Assembly: GCA_037893245.1 (NCBI GenBank)
Contig: JBAIAA010000605.1
Span: 1,616,501-1,680,500, forward strand
Reading direction: 5' to 3'
Source: Crossaster papposus
Lineage: Eukaryota > Echinodermata > Asteroidea > Velatida > Solasteridae
DNA: 64,000 nucleotides
The notes under the pieces are model-generated. The model saw only the letters and a list, made by a program, of their open reading frames with translations, searched no databases and was not told where the DNA came from. Both the position numbers and the translations under genes were made by a program. Positions 10,617-22,872 of the stretch are shown here, piece by piece (positions within the stretch are counted from its first letter, which is position 1; every line of letters begins with the position of its first letter).

Positions 10617-11228
10617 AGGCCTCTTAAAATTAATAAATAGGTTTACATCACTAAGATTTCAAAAAATTGGTGGGGAGGGGAATTTATATTTTATATTTTA
10701 TATAATGATATCCTTCAATATTCAAGGTGAAATGTCATGCACGGGGTCTAGTCTGCCATGTGCGCCCGCCCTTTTATGTATTTAGGCGGAAGCATGTAAA
10801 CGCGCATGTGCATACATTTTGTAGATGGGAGAAACATGAGATACATTTGAGCAACACGAGTCACACATCTCACACAGTAAATACGTATAGATACAAATTT
10901 GCACTCGATGAGCTCCGTGCATCGCTCCCGAATTCAGTGATTTCTGACGATCTTTGCAGAGCGCGCTATTGCATGCCGTCAGCCACGTGATGCAACTGTT
11001 TTGAAGGCGGGTTTTGATGAAGCGATTGCGTACGTCTTCCTACAACAAGTACAAGCCTTGGATGGCGCGCGCAGTTGTTATCGACGATCCTATAGACCAT
11101 CAATTGCATGCACAGAAGAAGAAAAAACACAGTTTTAGAAAAAATATAAAATATAAAAATTATCGGGACGGAGCTAAAAATTGGGACGGACGGCGATGTA
11201 AACCTTTTTATTAATTTTAAGAGGCCTT
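10617..11228. mobile_element. TIR element of ~610 bp
   Basis: The ends pair over about 33 bp: TAGGCCTCTTAAAATTAATA and then GGTTTACATC on the left, with the complement (GATGTAAACC to AAGAGGCCTT) on the right. The interior has two short, domainless ORFs, so this looks like a non-autonomous DNA transposon. Only one copy was noticed. Confidence 0.65.
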
Positions 11229-11433
11229 ATAAACAAAACATTTGAAGTCCCCCTCCCCCCCTTCAATAAGACGCTGCTCTAAATATTGGAATTAGTTTAC
11301 GTAGCCACTAAACTATTTGCAACATACAGTGCAGCGTTTCAACAAGCCTAATAATAACATTTAAAAATAATTTTATTTAAAAGATCTAATACTGCAGTTT
11401 ATATCCGGAGGTCACATGTATTCAAAGTGAATG

Positions 11434-11814
11434 CTTGTTTTATTTATTTATTTATTTATTTTTTATTTATTTATTTATTTTCGGCAATGAAACCGAGGTT
11501 CCTCAAAAAGCACCCAAGGCACTGTAGCTCGTAAGCCTGAAGAAACCAGTAGGAGGATGAACGAAATGCCACAAACACCGGGGCGAACCCCTTCTCTTAG
11601 CGTTAAGCGTGACTGGGTTCTTTTACGTGCGTGTTCATATGTTCAATACACAATACACACACACGGGACCAACGGCTTTACGTCCCATCCGAAGGACGAA
11701 GCAATAGTGGTTTAATTGCCTTGCTTAAGGACACACGTGTCGACGGCCGGGATTCAAACTCGCGCTCTGTGGAACAGAAAACACACGCTCTTAACCACTC
11801 GGCCAAGACACTCC
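11434..11814 (-). mobile_element. tRNA-headed SINE with (AAAT)n tail
   Basis: On the minus strand the order is: a tRNA-Leu/Ser-like head with TTGGCCGAGTGGTTAAGAGC (box A) and GAGTTTGAATCCCGGCC (box B); a body with CCTTAAGCAAGGCAATTAAA, CGTCCTTCGGATGGGACG and AAAGAACCCAGTCACGC; a 3' part with GGGGTTCGCCCCGG; and an AAATAAATAAAT tail, seen as TTTA repeats at 11435-11481. About 380 bp, apparently full length. A 5'-truncated copy of its 3' part lies at 21689. Confidence 0.85.
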
Positions 11815-12250
11815 ACAAGAAGAAACTATCATATGTACATAACCCTCGCACCTGTTTTATTTGATAAAGTCATTATATCTAGCCATTAGCCCCAACCAGA
11901 AACCTGCATAATTACTGCATAGTCTTAATTTTATTTTACCCTCAGGTCAGGCAAGAACAACAAAACATGACCCTGAGAGTTTAGGCCTACAGCCATGTGA
12001 CTTTTGAACCTAAACAGCTTATGGCCAAGGCATGACTGGCCTAGTAATGTACACAGCTAGGAGGCACAATTCAGAACACTTAACACACAGTATAAACTGC
12101 ACACAGTGCTGGACCATTAGCTCTGCAGGGGAACATTAACAGCGGAATCTCTTCATAACAAGCACCGTATCGGAGATGGTGGATCCTCCTCAAGCAATGG
12201 ATGTTATTTATTTGTGGTCTCAAGACTGAGTCGGGATCTCTTCTTCCAAC
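11815..12250. other. Unannotated sequence upstream of the candidate first exon
   Basis: No coding or repeat features are recognised. No TATA box or initiator could be assigned. If 12251 is a real first exon, its 5' UTR and promoter would lie here. Confidence 0.25.
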
Positions 12251-12323
12251 ATGGAAAGCCTGAGGAGAGGTGGTAGGAAGCAGTCTGACCATATCATTCA
12301 GTCACAAATCAAGCAACTGGCAG
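12251..12323 (+). CDS. Candidate alternative first exon of the nesprin gene
   Basis: An ATG at 12251 opens 24 codons (MESLRRGGRKQ, then HIIQSQIKQLA) plus one base, and then meets a donor-like GTTAGT at 12324. The leftover G is the phase needed by the exon at 37922, which starts AG and completes a Glu codon. Spliced, it would read IKQLAEEQERVQ, a plausible helical lead-in to the CH domain like the N termini of vertebrate nesprins. The flanking intron would be 25.6 kb. Support is phase, donor and wording only; one in three random donors would have this phase. No transcript evidence is available. Confidence 0.4.
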
Positions 12324-14379
12324 GTTAGTGTTTTTACATCTTTATTTTTTTCTGAATTCAACTGATTCTGCATTTGTTTCACCCATCATCCTCGCTGGAG
12401 CGATGCGAGCCTTCGTTTTGTCGGAGTTAAATATCCAGCAGCCTATTTCACAAAAATGTATGTAGCTTGCGCCATTTTTACATGTGGTATAAAATACAAC
12501 ACAACAGTTGCGTAGTTGCGCCATTTCCTTACGAACCATTTCACGAAACTTGGCAAGTTAACTTGGTAAGTTAACCTGCCAAATTCCAACTTGTTGAAGT
12601 TTGATTGACTAGGTACAGATGTTTTTTTTTTATTGTTCAATTGAAGCTAATAACTGGTTATTAAGAGTCGTACAGGCTCAAAAACAATGTAAAAATATCC
12701 ACAGTACTGCACTGATTTATTAATTCGTAATAACATTAAAAATATTATTTAAAATGTGCATTTACTTGAACAATTTTTACGTTCAAGTTTTGAGTACCCA
12801 GTTCCAAAGCACAGTCCTACTGGAATTCAAGTAAACTACATGTTTCCTCTAATTTTTGCACTTTACATTATTACATTAGACTCTTTCCCGCTCATTTCTC
12901 GCATAATAGGAACTACTGTGAGGTTCTTATGTAAACACTAAACAGTCTATATTTGTCATACATTATGATGGCGACAATTCTGGCAGTTTGCCAGGCACAG
13001 GTGTGAGAGAGGAGTGTGTAATGTACACATGTACAGAAAATATAATAGAGATGAAGGGATAAAGAACTTAAGGGGACTCTTTTCCACAATTTGTAGCAGT
13101 TTAGATTCTTTTGTATGTGTGTCATTGTGTGCTGCCTGTACTGTATCCATGTTTAGCCTTTGTGACCAGAATGCTACGTTCCTCAAAGGCAGGTGTGTGT
13201 GAATGAAAATTACAAAATTATTCTGCTGAACCTTTGGCGTCATATTTTGGGCCTTTTAATAAAATTGAATTTAAATTAATCGTGTCAATATTGTCTGCAA
13301 AAGTCTTCATACCGGTAGTATGTATACACATGTACACATGTACAGCAATTGACCAGTATTGAAAGTGTTGGCCAAATCATTAATGTTACAAAGCCATTCT
13401 GAAACCTAATGTCTCACTGCACACATGCTGTACAACTAGATTAAAATGTGAGGGTTTACATTGTACATTATGCATCATATGGGATGCTTCAGATTACTGT
13501 ACTGTACATTTGATTTATTATTAACAGCTGGGCAGTGCATGTTGGTACTGTATACATTCATTAGTTGTATATATTCCTCCATGGTCAGATGGTATGTCTA
13601 TGCAGTATTGAGTAATTTTATGGGGCAAATTTCAACATCAGTGTACAAAGTATGTTATTGTACATGTAGTTCGCTTTAGGAGGATAAGAATCTTAAAAAA
13701 TAAAAATTCTCTCAGTTTTGTGAGCTTTGTCATATTTTCTAGAAGAATCAGTGATTTTTGTGGAAAGTTTACATTGTGATGTTGGATGGAGACAAGTAAA
13801 TTTGGTAAACGTACATATTTATATTCCAATGTATCGTAAAAGGACATTATCACCAAGTCGGTGTTGTCATAAGGATCAGTGTTGTGTGTGCCCATGTGTA
13901 ACATTAAAAACCTAGTGATCCATCATTGTGTAGATGGCCTATTGTTTGTACAAGTTTGTCCAGGGTTGTAGGACGGTTGATCAAGATACAGCACAAGTAC
14001 ATGACGATATTACATTTAATTCTTATCAACTTTGATACATTTTTAGTTCAAACGTGGTACTTACACACAATACCAGATACCGGTACGTTACTTGCTACTA
14101 GTAGCATGTTAGTGTTCTCCCAAACTCCAACATTTTGACAAGTCTCATGCCTTTCTGCCCTAAACCTTACAGAATTCAACAGGGTCTACATGTCTGGGCC
14201 TTTGGTACTACATGTAAGTCAAACCATGGAGGATAACCTTCTTATTCCTCCATGGTCAAACAAATCAGACAAGTTGCTAAAGTTTCCAAATCCTAGCAAA
14301 ATGTGCAGTTGGAGTTTGATGGGTTTCTGATACTAGTTAGGGTTAAAGTGTAAATCAAGGATTTCCTTTAATTTGTTAA
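12324..14379. other. AT-rich unannotated stretch
   Basis: Low-complexity AT-rich DNA with CATGTACA words. No gene, RNA or well-defined repeat was recognised. Several short ORFs on both strands have no domain features. Confidence 0.3.
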
Positions 14380-14387
14380 AGCTGTTT

Positions 14388-14556
14388 TGGCATTTCAGCC
14401 AAAACAGCTTTTGTTTTCGTTAAGTTTTTTAGCTGTTTCGGTTTTTCACCGAAACAGCTTTTGTTTTCGTTAAATTTTTTGTTTTTCTTTTTTTTTTTAT
14501 TTTTTTTTAGCTGTTTCGGCATTAGCTGTTTCGGCATTTCAGCCGAAACAGCTTTT
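14388..14556 (+). repeat. Hairpin cluster H1 (first cassette head)
   Basis: Several copies of an 11-bp-stem hairpin, AGCTGTTTCGG, a short loop, then CCGAAACAGCT. The first copy has compensating changes (TTTTGG/CCAAAA), so pairing is kept. One hairpin is doubled at about 14510. Each is followed by TTTTGTTTTCGTTAA and T-rich tracts. More copies lie at about 15619, 15670, 15733, 17441 and 17503. Confidence 0.75.
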
Positions 14557-14569
14557 GTTTTCGTTAAAG

Positions 14570-14617
<48 letters not shown>

Positions 14618-15584
14618 TTCCTCTTTCAGACTTTTTCCCATAGGATTTGTACACGTTTTTTCTGGCATAGCACTTCGACACTTTGGTAAATCCGATCGAC
14701 TTGATACTTGGCATACATTTAGACAACCACCCAAGGACGGTCCTAGAAGAAATTCGTCGCGATTACCTCATTCAAGGTCACGTGACGTCATGTTAAAGGT
14801 AAAATTTTCCCCATAGGTTTTGTACACGTTTTTCTTCAGACTATTGATTTTGACACTTTGGTAAATCCGACCGACTTTAAACTTGGCATACACTTAGAAC
14901 ACCAGCCCCAGATGTTTCTGAAAGAAATTCGGCACGATTGCGTCTTTCAAGGTCACGTGACGTCACGTTAAATGTGCAAATTATTCCCCCATAGGTTTTG
15001 TACACGTTTTTCTTTAGACTATTAACTTTGACACTTTCGTAAATTTGATCGACTTCAGACTAAGCACACACCTCAACCACCATCCCCAGGAGGGCCAAGG
15101 AAAAAATCGTCATGATGACGTCATCGTGGGTCATGTGACGTCACATTAAAGGTGCAGTTGTTAGGCCCCTCTATCTCTGGAAGTACAGGCCCGATTGGGG
15201 TCAAACTTGGTATGCAAGTATTCCAGGATGTGTTATAGACGAAAATCAGGGTGACGTCATGATGACATCATCGTGGGTCATGTGACGTCACATTAAAGGT
15301 GTAGTTTTTAAGACCCTCTATCTCTGGAAGTACAAGTCCAATTAGGGTCAAACTTGGTATTCAGGTATTCCGGGATGTGTTATAGACGAAAATTAAGATG
15401 ACATTGTGATGATATCATCGGGTGTCATGTGACGTCACATTAAAGGTTTAATTTTGCCCATAGGATTTGTACACGTTTTTGTTCAACCAATATATCTTTG
15501 GCACTAAATACGATCGACTTTAGACTTGGCAGACACTTAGACCACCACCCAAATATTGAAAGTCATTTAAGACATGCGGAACAG

Positions 15585-15614
15585 CTCTGTGTTTGTCCAC
15601 AAACACATTTCTAG
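15585..15614 (+). repeat. Hairpin H2 closing cassette 1
   Basis: A 9-bp stem TGTGTTTGT/ACAAACACA with a two-base CC loop. The same motif closes cassettes at 16656-16685, 17396-17425, 18401-18430, 19137-19166, 19680-19709 and 20538-20567. It is usually followed by a poly-T run. It is preceded by AACAGCT, shared with the H1 stem. Confidence 0.75.
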
Positions 15615-15732
15615 TTTTTAGCTGTTTCGGTTTTTCACCGAAACAGCTATTGTTTTCGTTCTGGTTTTTAGCTGTTTCGGCCTTTCAGCCGAAACAGCTT
15701 TTGTTTTCGTTAAAGTTTTTTTTTTTCTTTTT

Positions 15733-15777
15733 AGCTGTTTCGGTTTTCCACCGAAACAGCTTTTGTTTTCGTTAAAG

Positions 15778-15808
<31 letters not shown>

Positions 15809-16683
15809 TTTTTTTTCTTTTTTTTTTTTTCCACTTTCAGTGTTTTTACCCATAGGATTTACACACGTTTGTTCTGCCAATACACTTTGGCACTTTGCTA
15901 AATCCAATCGACTTGAGACTTGGTATACACTTAGACCTCCACCCACAGATGGTCCTAGAAGAAATTTGGCTCGATTGCGTCATTCAAGGTCACGTGACGT
16001 CACGTTAAAGGTTTAATTTTCCCCATAGGTTTTGTACACGTTTTTCTTCAGACTATTGACTTTGGCACTTCGGTAAATCCGACCGACTTGAAACTTGGCA
16101 TACACTTAGAATACCACCCCCAGATGTTTCTGAAATAAATATGGCACGATTGCGTCATTCAAGGTCACGTGACGTGAAGTTAAAGGTGCAATTTTTTTCC
16201 CCATAGGGTTTGTACACGTTTTTCTTTAGACTATTGACTTTGACACTTTCGTGAATTTTATCGACTTCAGACTTAGCACATAACTCGACCACCATCACCA
16301 GGAGGGCCAAGGGAAAAATCGTAATAATGACGTCATCGTGGGTCATGTGACGTCACATTAAAGGTTTAGGTTTAAGGACCCTCTATCTCTAGAAGTACAT
16401 GTCCGATTGGGGTCAAACTTGGTATGCAAGTATTCCAGGATGTGTTACAGACGAAAATTAAGATGACATCATGATGACATCATCGGGTATCATGTGACGT
16501 CACATTAAAGGTTCAATTTTTCTCCATAGGATTTGTACATGTTTTTTTCAACTAATTTATCTTTTGCACTTGTGTAAATCCAATCGACTTCAGACTTGGC
16601 ACACACATAGACCTATAGCACACATATTGAAAGTAACGTTAGACAGTCGAAACAGCTCTGTGTTTGTCCACAAACACATGTCT

Positions 16684-16688
<5 letters not shown>
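15733..16688 (+). repeat. Duplicated block, copy 1
   Basis: About 950 bp that is almost identical to 17503-18433, including identical mutations in the unit at 16155-16346 versus 17900-18091. The copies differ chiefly in poly-T length. This points to recent duplication or gene conversion within the array. Confidence 0.8.
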
Positions 16689-16716
<28 letters not shown>

Positions 16717-17502
16717 TTGTCATTTTTTCCCATAGGATTTGTACACGTTTTTTCTGCCAATACACTTTGACACTTTGGTAAATCCGATCGACTTGAAACT
16801 TGGCATACACTTAGACAACCACCCAAGGACGGTCCTAGAAGAAATTCGTCGCGATTCCGTCATTCAAGGTCACGTGACGTCATGTTAAAGGTACAATTTT
16901 CCCCATAGGTTTTGTACACGTTTTTCTTCAAACTATTGACTTTGACACTTTAATGAATCCGTTCGACTTAAGACTTAGCATACACCTAGAACACCACCCA
17001 CAGATGGTCCTGGACGAAATTCGGCACGATTTGCGTTATTCAAGGTCACGTGACGTGACGTTAAAGGGGTACATTTTTTTCCCATAGGGTTTGTACACGT
17101 TTGTCTTCAGACTATTGACTTTGACACTTTCGTACATTTGATCGACTCGAGACTTAGCACACATCTCGACCACCATCCTCAGGAGGGCCAAGGGAAAAAT
17201 CGATGTAATGACGTCATCGTGGGTCATGTGACGTCACATTAAAGGTGTTGTTTTCCCCATAGGATTTGTACACGTTTTTTTTTAACCAATATATTTTTGG
17301 CACTTGTGCAAATCTAATCGACTTCAGACTTGCCACACACTTAGACCATCACACGCAGATTAAAAGTATTTTCAATATTTCAACACCCGAAACAGCTCTG
17401 TGTTTGTCCACAAACACATGTCTAGTTTTTTTTTTTTTTTAGCTGTTTCGGTTTTTCACCGAAACAGCTTTTGTAATCGTTAAAGTTTTTTTTTTTCTTT
17501 TT

Positions 17503-18433
17503 AGCTGTTTCGGTTTTTCACCGAAACAGCTTTTGTTTTCGTTAAAGTTTTTTTTTTTCTTTTTTTTTTTTTTTTCCACTTTCAGTGTTTTTACCCATAG
17601 GATTTACACACGTTTGTTCTGCCAATACACTTTGGCACTTTGCTAAATCCAATCGACTTGAGACTTGGTATACACTTAGACCTCCACCCACAGATGGTCC
17701 TAGAAGAAATTTGGCTCGATTGCGTCATTCAAGGTCACGTGACGTCACGTTAAAGGTTTAATTTTCCCCATAGGTTTTGTACACGTTTTTCTTCAGACTA
17801 TTGACTTTGGCACTTCGGTAAATCCGACCGACTTGAAACTTGGCATACACTTAGAATACCACCCCCAGATGTTTCTGAAATAAATATGGCACGATTGCGT
17901 CATTCAAGGTCACGTGACGTGAAGTTAAAGGTGCAATTTTTTTCCCCATAGGGTTTGTACACGTTTTTCTTTAGACTATTGACTTTGACACTTTCGTGAA
18001 TTTTATCGACTTCAGACTTAGCACATAACTCGACCACCATCACCAGGAGGGCCAAGGGAAAAATCGTAATAATGACGTCATCGTGGGTCATGTGACGTCA
18101 CATTAAAGGTTTAGTTTTAAGGACCCTCTATCTCTAGAAGTACATGTCCGATTGGGGTCAAACTTGGTATGCAAGTATTCCAGGATGTGTTACAGACGAA
18201 AATTAAGATGACATCATGATGACATCATCGGGTATCATGTGACGTCACATTAAAGGTTCAATTTTTCTCCATAGGATTTGTACATGTTTTTTTCAACTAA
18301 TTTATCTTTTGCACTTGTGTAAATCCAATCGACTTCAGACTTGGCACACACATAGACCTATAGCACACATATTGAAAGTAACGTTAGACAGTCGAAACAG
18401 CTCTGTGTTTGTCCACAAACACATGTCTAGTTT
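17503..18433 (+). repeat. Duplicated block, copy 2
   Basis: Near-identical partner of 15733-16688, offset by about 1.75 kb. It starts with an H1 hairpin and ends with the H2 hairpin, so the duplicated unit is one whole cassette. Confidence 0.8.
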
Positions 18434-20567
18434 TTTTTTTTTTTCTTTTTTTTTTTTTTCTTTTTCAGACTTTTCTTCATAGGATTTGCACACGTTTGTT
18501 CAGACAATACACTTTGACACTTTGGTAAATCCGATCGACGTGATACTTGGCATACATTTAGACAACCACCCAAAGACGGTCCTCGAAGAAATTCGTCGCG
18601 ATTATGTCATTCAAGGTCACGTGACCTCACGTTAAAGATGAAATTTTCCCCATAGGTTTTGTACACGTTTTTCTTCAAACTATTGAATTTGACACTTCGG
18701 TAAATCCGACCGACTTGAAACTTGGCATGCCCTTAGAACACCACCCCCAGATGTTCCTGAAAGAAATTTAGCACGATTGCGTCTTTGAACGTCACGTGAC
18801 GTCACGTTAAAGGTGCACATTTTTCTCCCATTGGTTTTGTACACGTTTTTCTTTAGACTATTGACTTTGACACTTTAGTAAATCCGATCGACTTAAGACT
18901 TGGCACACACTTAGACCACCATCCACAGACGGTCCTAGAAAAAAATCGGCACGATTACGTCATTCAAGGTCACGGAGCGTCACGTTAAAGGTTCAATTTT
19001 CCCCCATGGGTTTTGTACACGTTTTTCTTTAGACTGTTGACTTTGACACTTTCGTAAATTTGATCGACTTGAGACTTGGCACACACATAGACCACCACAC
19101 ACACATATTGAAAGTAATGTAAGACACTCGAAACAGCTCTGTGTTTGTCCACAAACACATGTCTAGTTTTTTTTTTTTTTTTTTTTGCCTTTTGTTCTCC
19201 ATAGGATTTGTACACGTTTGTTCAGACAATACACTTTGACACTTTGGTAAATCCGATGGACTTGAGACTTGGCATACACTTAGACAACCACCCAAGGACG
19301 GTCCTAGAAGAAATTCGTCGCGATTACGTCATTCAAGGTCACGTGACTTCGCGTTAAAGGTGAAATTTTCCCCATAGGTTTTGTACACGTTTTTCTTCAG
19401 ACTATTAAATTTGACACTTTGGTCAATCCGACCGACTTGAAACTTGCCATACACTTAGAACACCACACCCAGATGTTCCTGAAAGAAATTTGGCACGATT
19501 GCGTCATTCAAGGTCACGTGACGTCACGTTAAAGGTTCAATTTGTCCCCCATAGGTTTTGTACACGTTTTTCTTTAGACTATTGACTTTGACACTTTAGT
19601 GAATCTGATCGACTGGAGACTTGGCACACACAAAAGACCATCCATACATATTAAAAGTAATTTTAGACACTCGAAACAGCTCTGTGTTTGTCCACAAACA
19701 CATGTCTAGTTTTTTTTTTTCCTCTTTCAGACTTTTTCCCATAGGATTTGTACACGTTTGTTCTGGCATAGCACTTTGACACTTTGGTAAATCCGATCGA
19801 CTTGAAACTAGGCATATATTTAGACAACCACCCAAGGACGGTCCTAGAAGAAATTCGTCGCGATTACGTCATTCAAGGTCACGTGACGTCATGTTAAAGG
19901 TAAAATTTTCCCCATAGGTTTTGTACACGTTTTTCTTCAGACTATTCACTTTGACACTTTGGTAAATCCGACCGACTTGAAACTTGGCATACACTTAGAA
20001 CACCAGCCCCAGATGTTTCTGAAAGAAATTCGGCGCGATTGCGTCATTCAAGGTCACGTGACGTGACGTTAAAGGTGCAATTTTTTTCCCCATAGGGTTT
20101 GTACACGTTTTTCTTTAGACTATTGACTTTGACACTTTCGTAAATTTGATCGACCTCAGACTTAGTGCATACCTCAACCACCATCCCCAGGAAGGCCAAG
20201 GGAAAAATCGTAATAATGACGTCATCGTGGGTCATGTGACGTCACATTAAAGGTTCAATTTTAAGGACCCTCTATCTCTAGAAGTACATGTCCGATTGGG
20301 GTCAAACTTGGTATGCAAGTATTCCAGGATGTGTTACAGACGAAAATTAAGATGACATCATGATGACATCATCGGGTATCATGTGACGTCACATTAAAGG
20401 TTCAATTTTTCCCATAGGATTTGTACACGTTTTTTTCAACCAGTTTATCTTTGGCACTAAATTCGATCGACTTTAGACTTGGCACACACTTAGACCACCA
20501 CACAAATATTGAAAGGCATTTTAGACAAGCGAAACAGCTCTGTGTTTGTCCACAAACACATTTCTAG

Positions 20568-21688
20568 TTTGTTTTTGTTTTTGTACTTTTTTTGTTTTCT
20601 AATTGAGGACGTTCTTGTAGTCGCTCCCATCCTCAATTTATAACGGGTCTAAACTCCACGGGCCCATTTTATACAGTCCTGATTTTTGATATGAGTTTTC
20701 ACACACCCTATGGAATAGGCTTAATATTGACAATGGTCTCCATGATTCCTGAAAAAGATTGTGTACAGTAACTAAGCAACCGGTGATTTGAAGCTGGAAA
20801 TGGGTCATAAAGTCACTTATCCCCTGTCAGTCTGTCTGTGGTTAAGGCAAATAGAATTGTTTGCTTTTAAGAGATAACCCCCCCCCCCCCCCCCCCCCCC
20901 CATGCTAACTTTGAAGTTTGGACTGTGTGAGCTTAGCTTCTGGAGTTATGGTACTGGTACATGTATGTAAGTGTTCAGGAGCAGATCTAGACTAGAGGGG
21001 GTCCACATGCAAATTTGATGAACAGTGTTTTGCTCAGTAAAAACAGTTTGGGGACCACAATACTGTTAGGCCATTTTGCTTGTGGTTGCTTCTCGTAGAT
21101 TCCTCGGCACGTACTACACGTGTACATGTAGTACTAGTACATGTATACCTGCGTAAAGGCCCGTTCATATGATCCATGTGAATGGGCTGTGAAATTTCGC
21201 TGGAGTTAAACCGTACACGTGTTCAACTTTTGCGAATTTGCAGCGTTAGAACTCTTCCTGATGTGGGTTGGAGGTTGAGGGAATAGGTGGGGAGGGAGGG
21301 GGAGGAAGTGGGAAAGGTGGTGTGGGAAAGGTGGCAGAAAGGGGGCGGAAAGTAGGTGTAAAGTTGAACTTCAGGGAGAAATCAGTGATTACAAAATCTT
21401 GTAAATCCAACTTGTTTTTATTACCAGACAATACTGTGTCAGAAAATGCAATCAAACTCGGGTATGTACATGTACGGTAGTATGTAGTATAATTTACTAG
21501 GCAAAACCCAACACAACTGTACACACAAACTGTTGGACTCTGATTTTGGAGGCATGCCTAACCCAGTGTAAAGACAATCAAATTAAGGTCTGAAAAATTC
21601 AGATTTCAACAACTGGTTGGAGATTCTTTTGAGTACAATGATAAGGGGAAAGCTCTAGAATTGTATTAAATTTAAAATCAATGCTTTA
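20568..21688. other. Unannotated stretch with poly-C and GGAGG-rich tracts
   Basis: A C homopolymer lies at about 20878-20900 and a purine-rich GGGAGG tract at 21285-21350. No gene was recognised. Confidence 0.3.
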
Positions 21689-21831
21689 GAAGGGGTTCGC
21701 CCCGGTGTTTCTGGCATTCCGTTCATCCTCCTACTCGGGTTTCTTCAGGCTTACGAGCTACAGTGCCTTGGGCGCTTTTGAGGAATCCTCGGTTTCATTG
21801 CCGAAAAGAAATAATAATAATAATAATAATA
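21689..21831 (+). mobile_element. 5'-truncated SINE copy
   Basis: Matches the 3' part of the SINE at 11434-11814 on the opposite strand: GAAGGGGTTCGCCCCGGTGT, TCAGGCTTACGAGCTACAGT and TCGGTTTCATTGCCGAAAA, ending in an AAT-repeat tail. The tRNA head is missing, as expected for incomplete reverse transcription. Confidence 0.8.
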
Positions 21832-21925
21832 GTGTAAATTTGTCAGAGAAAGCAAGCTTCTTTTGTCTGATGACTACATGATGTACGGTGTGTATGTACA
21901 TAGGTAGGTGTACATGGGTCTGGTG

Positions 21926-22112
21926 TAAATGGAGGACACATACATGTACCTGGCAACACGAAGGTGAATTGGGGTTAGGGTTAGAATCGAGGACGACCTC
22001 GATTGAGATTCGTGTACAAAACCAATGAGAGCCGTCGGAAAAGGTTAGAGTACAAACAAAGGAAATTTTCGAGAGGAACAAAGGAAATTCCTCGATTTAC
22101 ACCATAAACAAA
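21926..22112 (-). mobile_element. MITE family D copy
   Basis: It ends with TTTACACCATAAACAAA and begins with a degraded GGTGTAAATGGAGGACACA. The interior holds GGTGAATTGGGGTTAGGG and TCGAGGACGACCTCGATTGA. Same family as 38168, 39978 and 55923. Confidence 0.7.
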
Positions 22113-22872
22113 CGTGCATACATGTACAGTACCAGTACGTGTGCTGATAAGTACGTACATGTGTAAGCCTACTGTGAGCTTGGAGGTTTCCCATGCACTA
22201 ATATAAAGCCATATCCAGCTGGGCAAGCTTTTGTTACTGCTTGGAATACTGTACATTGTTACTGAAATAAAATAACAAGAAGATATAAATCACAAAGACG
22301 GTTGCTCATGTTCTTTTACACATTACAGTTCACTCTCGTTAATACAAACACTGTTAATACAAATTTTGGTCAAACAAAATCCTTGGTTCCAACATTGTAC
22401 ATTTGCACATATTTGTACGTATATTTTTAATGCGCTGTGCAGTGGGCACTGTACTGTACATGTAGATACTCTTTCTGTAAATAATATTCAAGATAACATT
22501 ACACATTGGGATTTAATTTTAATAACAGTTTTTACAATAAAATGCACTATACATCATGTACAATATTTGTATCCTGCTTTCGTTTTTCCTTTAGAATATT
22601 TCCTCCCGACTCTTTGTAAATAAAACAAATAATAATGCCATTAAAAAATTACATTGATCTCAGACATGGTACCAATTATCGGTACCACAAACCAATATTG
22701 TATGAAGAATTAATTACACTGATGTTTTCTATTTTTATTATTGTGTTGTTGGTTTGATTGTATTGAAATGAATTTATAGTAACACATTGTAAATTACACA
22801 CAGTTACCTGTATGCAACATGTTACGTACCAATATCAGCCTTTTATTGTAAGGGATGGGTTTGGGGAGGATC
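22113..22872. other. AT-rich unannotated stretch
   Basis: No gene or named repeat was recognised. Confidence 0.3.

Larger units (their letters stand above)
14380..20567 (+). repeat. Tandem array of seven hairpin-closed cassettes with ~175-bp units
   Basis: The whole stretch is built from related units. The main unit reads, in order: CATAGG-TTTGTACACGTTT; CTATTGACTTTGACACTTT; AAATCCGACCGACTTGAAAC; TTGGCATACACTTAGA; ATTCAAGGTCACGTGACGTC; and GTTAAAGG. A second unit type reads CCTCTATCTCTGGAAGTACA, GGGGTCAAACTTGGTATGC and ATGACATCATCG. Groups of units end in CTCTGTGTTTGTCCACAAAC, then ACA and T/GTCTAG plus poly-T. The ends fall at 15614, 16685, 17425, 18430, 19166, 19709 and 20567, giving seven cassettes. 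ORFs here are short, and the lysine-rich ones just read poly-T tracts backwards. Protein coding is not supported. Satellite or composite transposon origin is open. Confidence 0.85.

Noticed and set aside
14376-14726. Lysine-rich 116-residue ORF on the minus strand in the array, and similar ORFs elsewhere in it
   Set aside because: They read poly-T tracts and hairpins backwards and change with every unit; no conserved frame.
16155-18091. Identical 63-residue ORFs at 16155-16346 and 17900-18091
   Set aside because: Identity follows from the recent cassette duplication, and the same unit elsewhere does not keep the frame.
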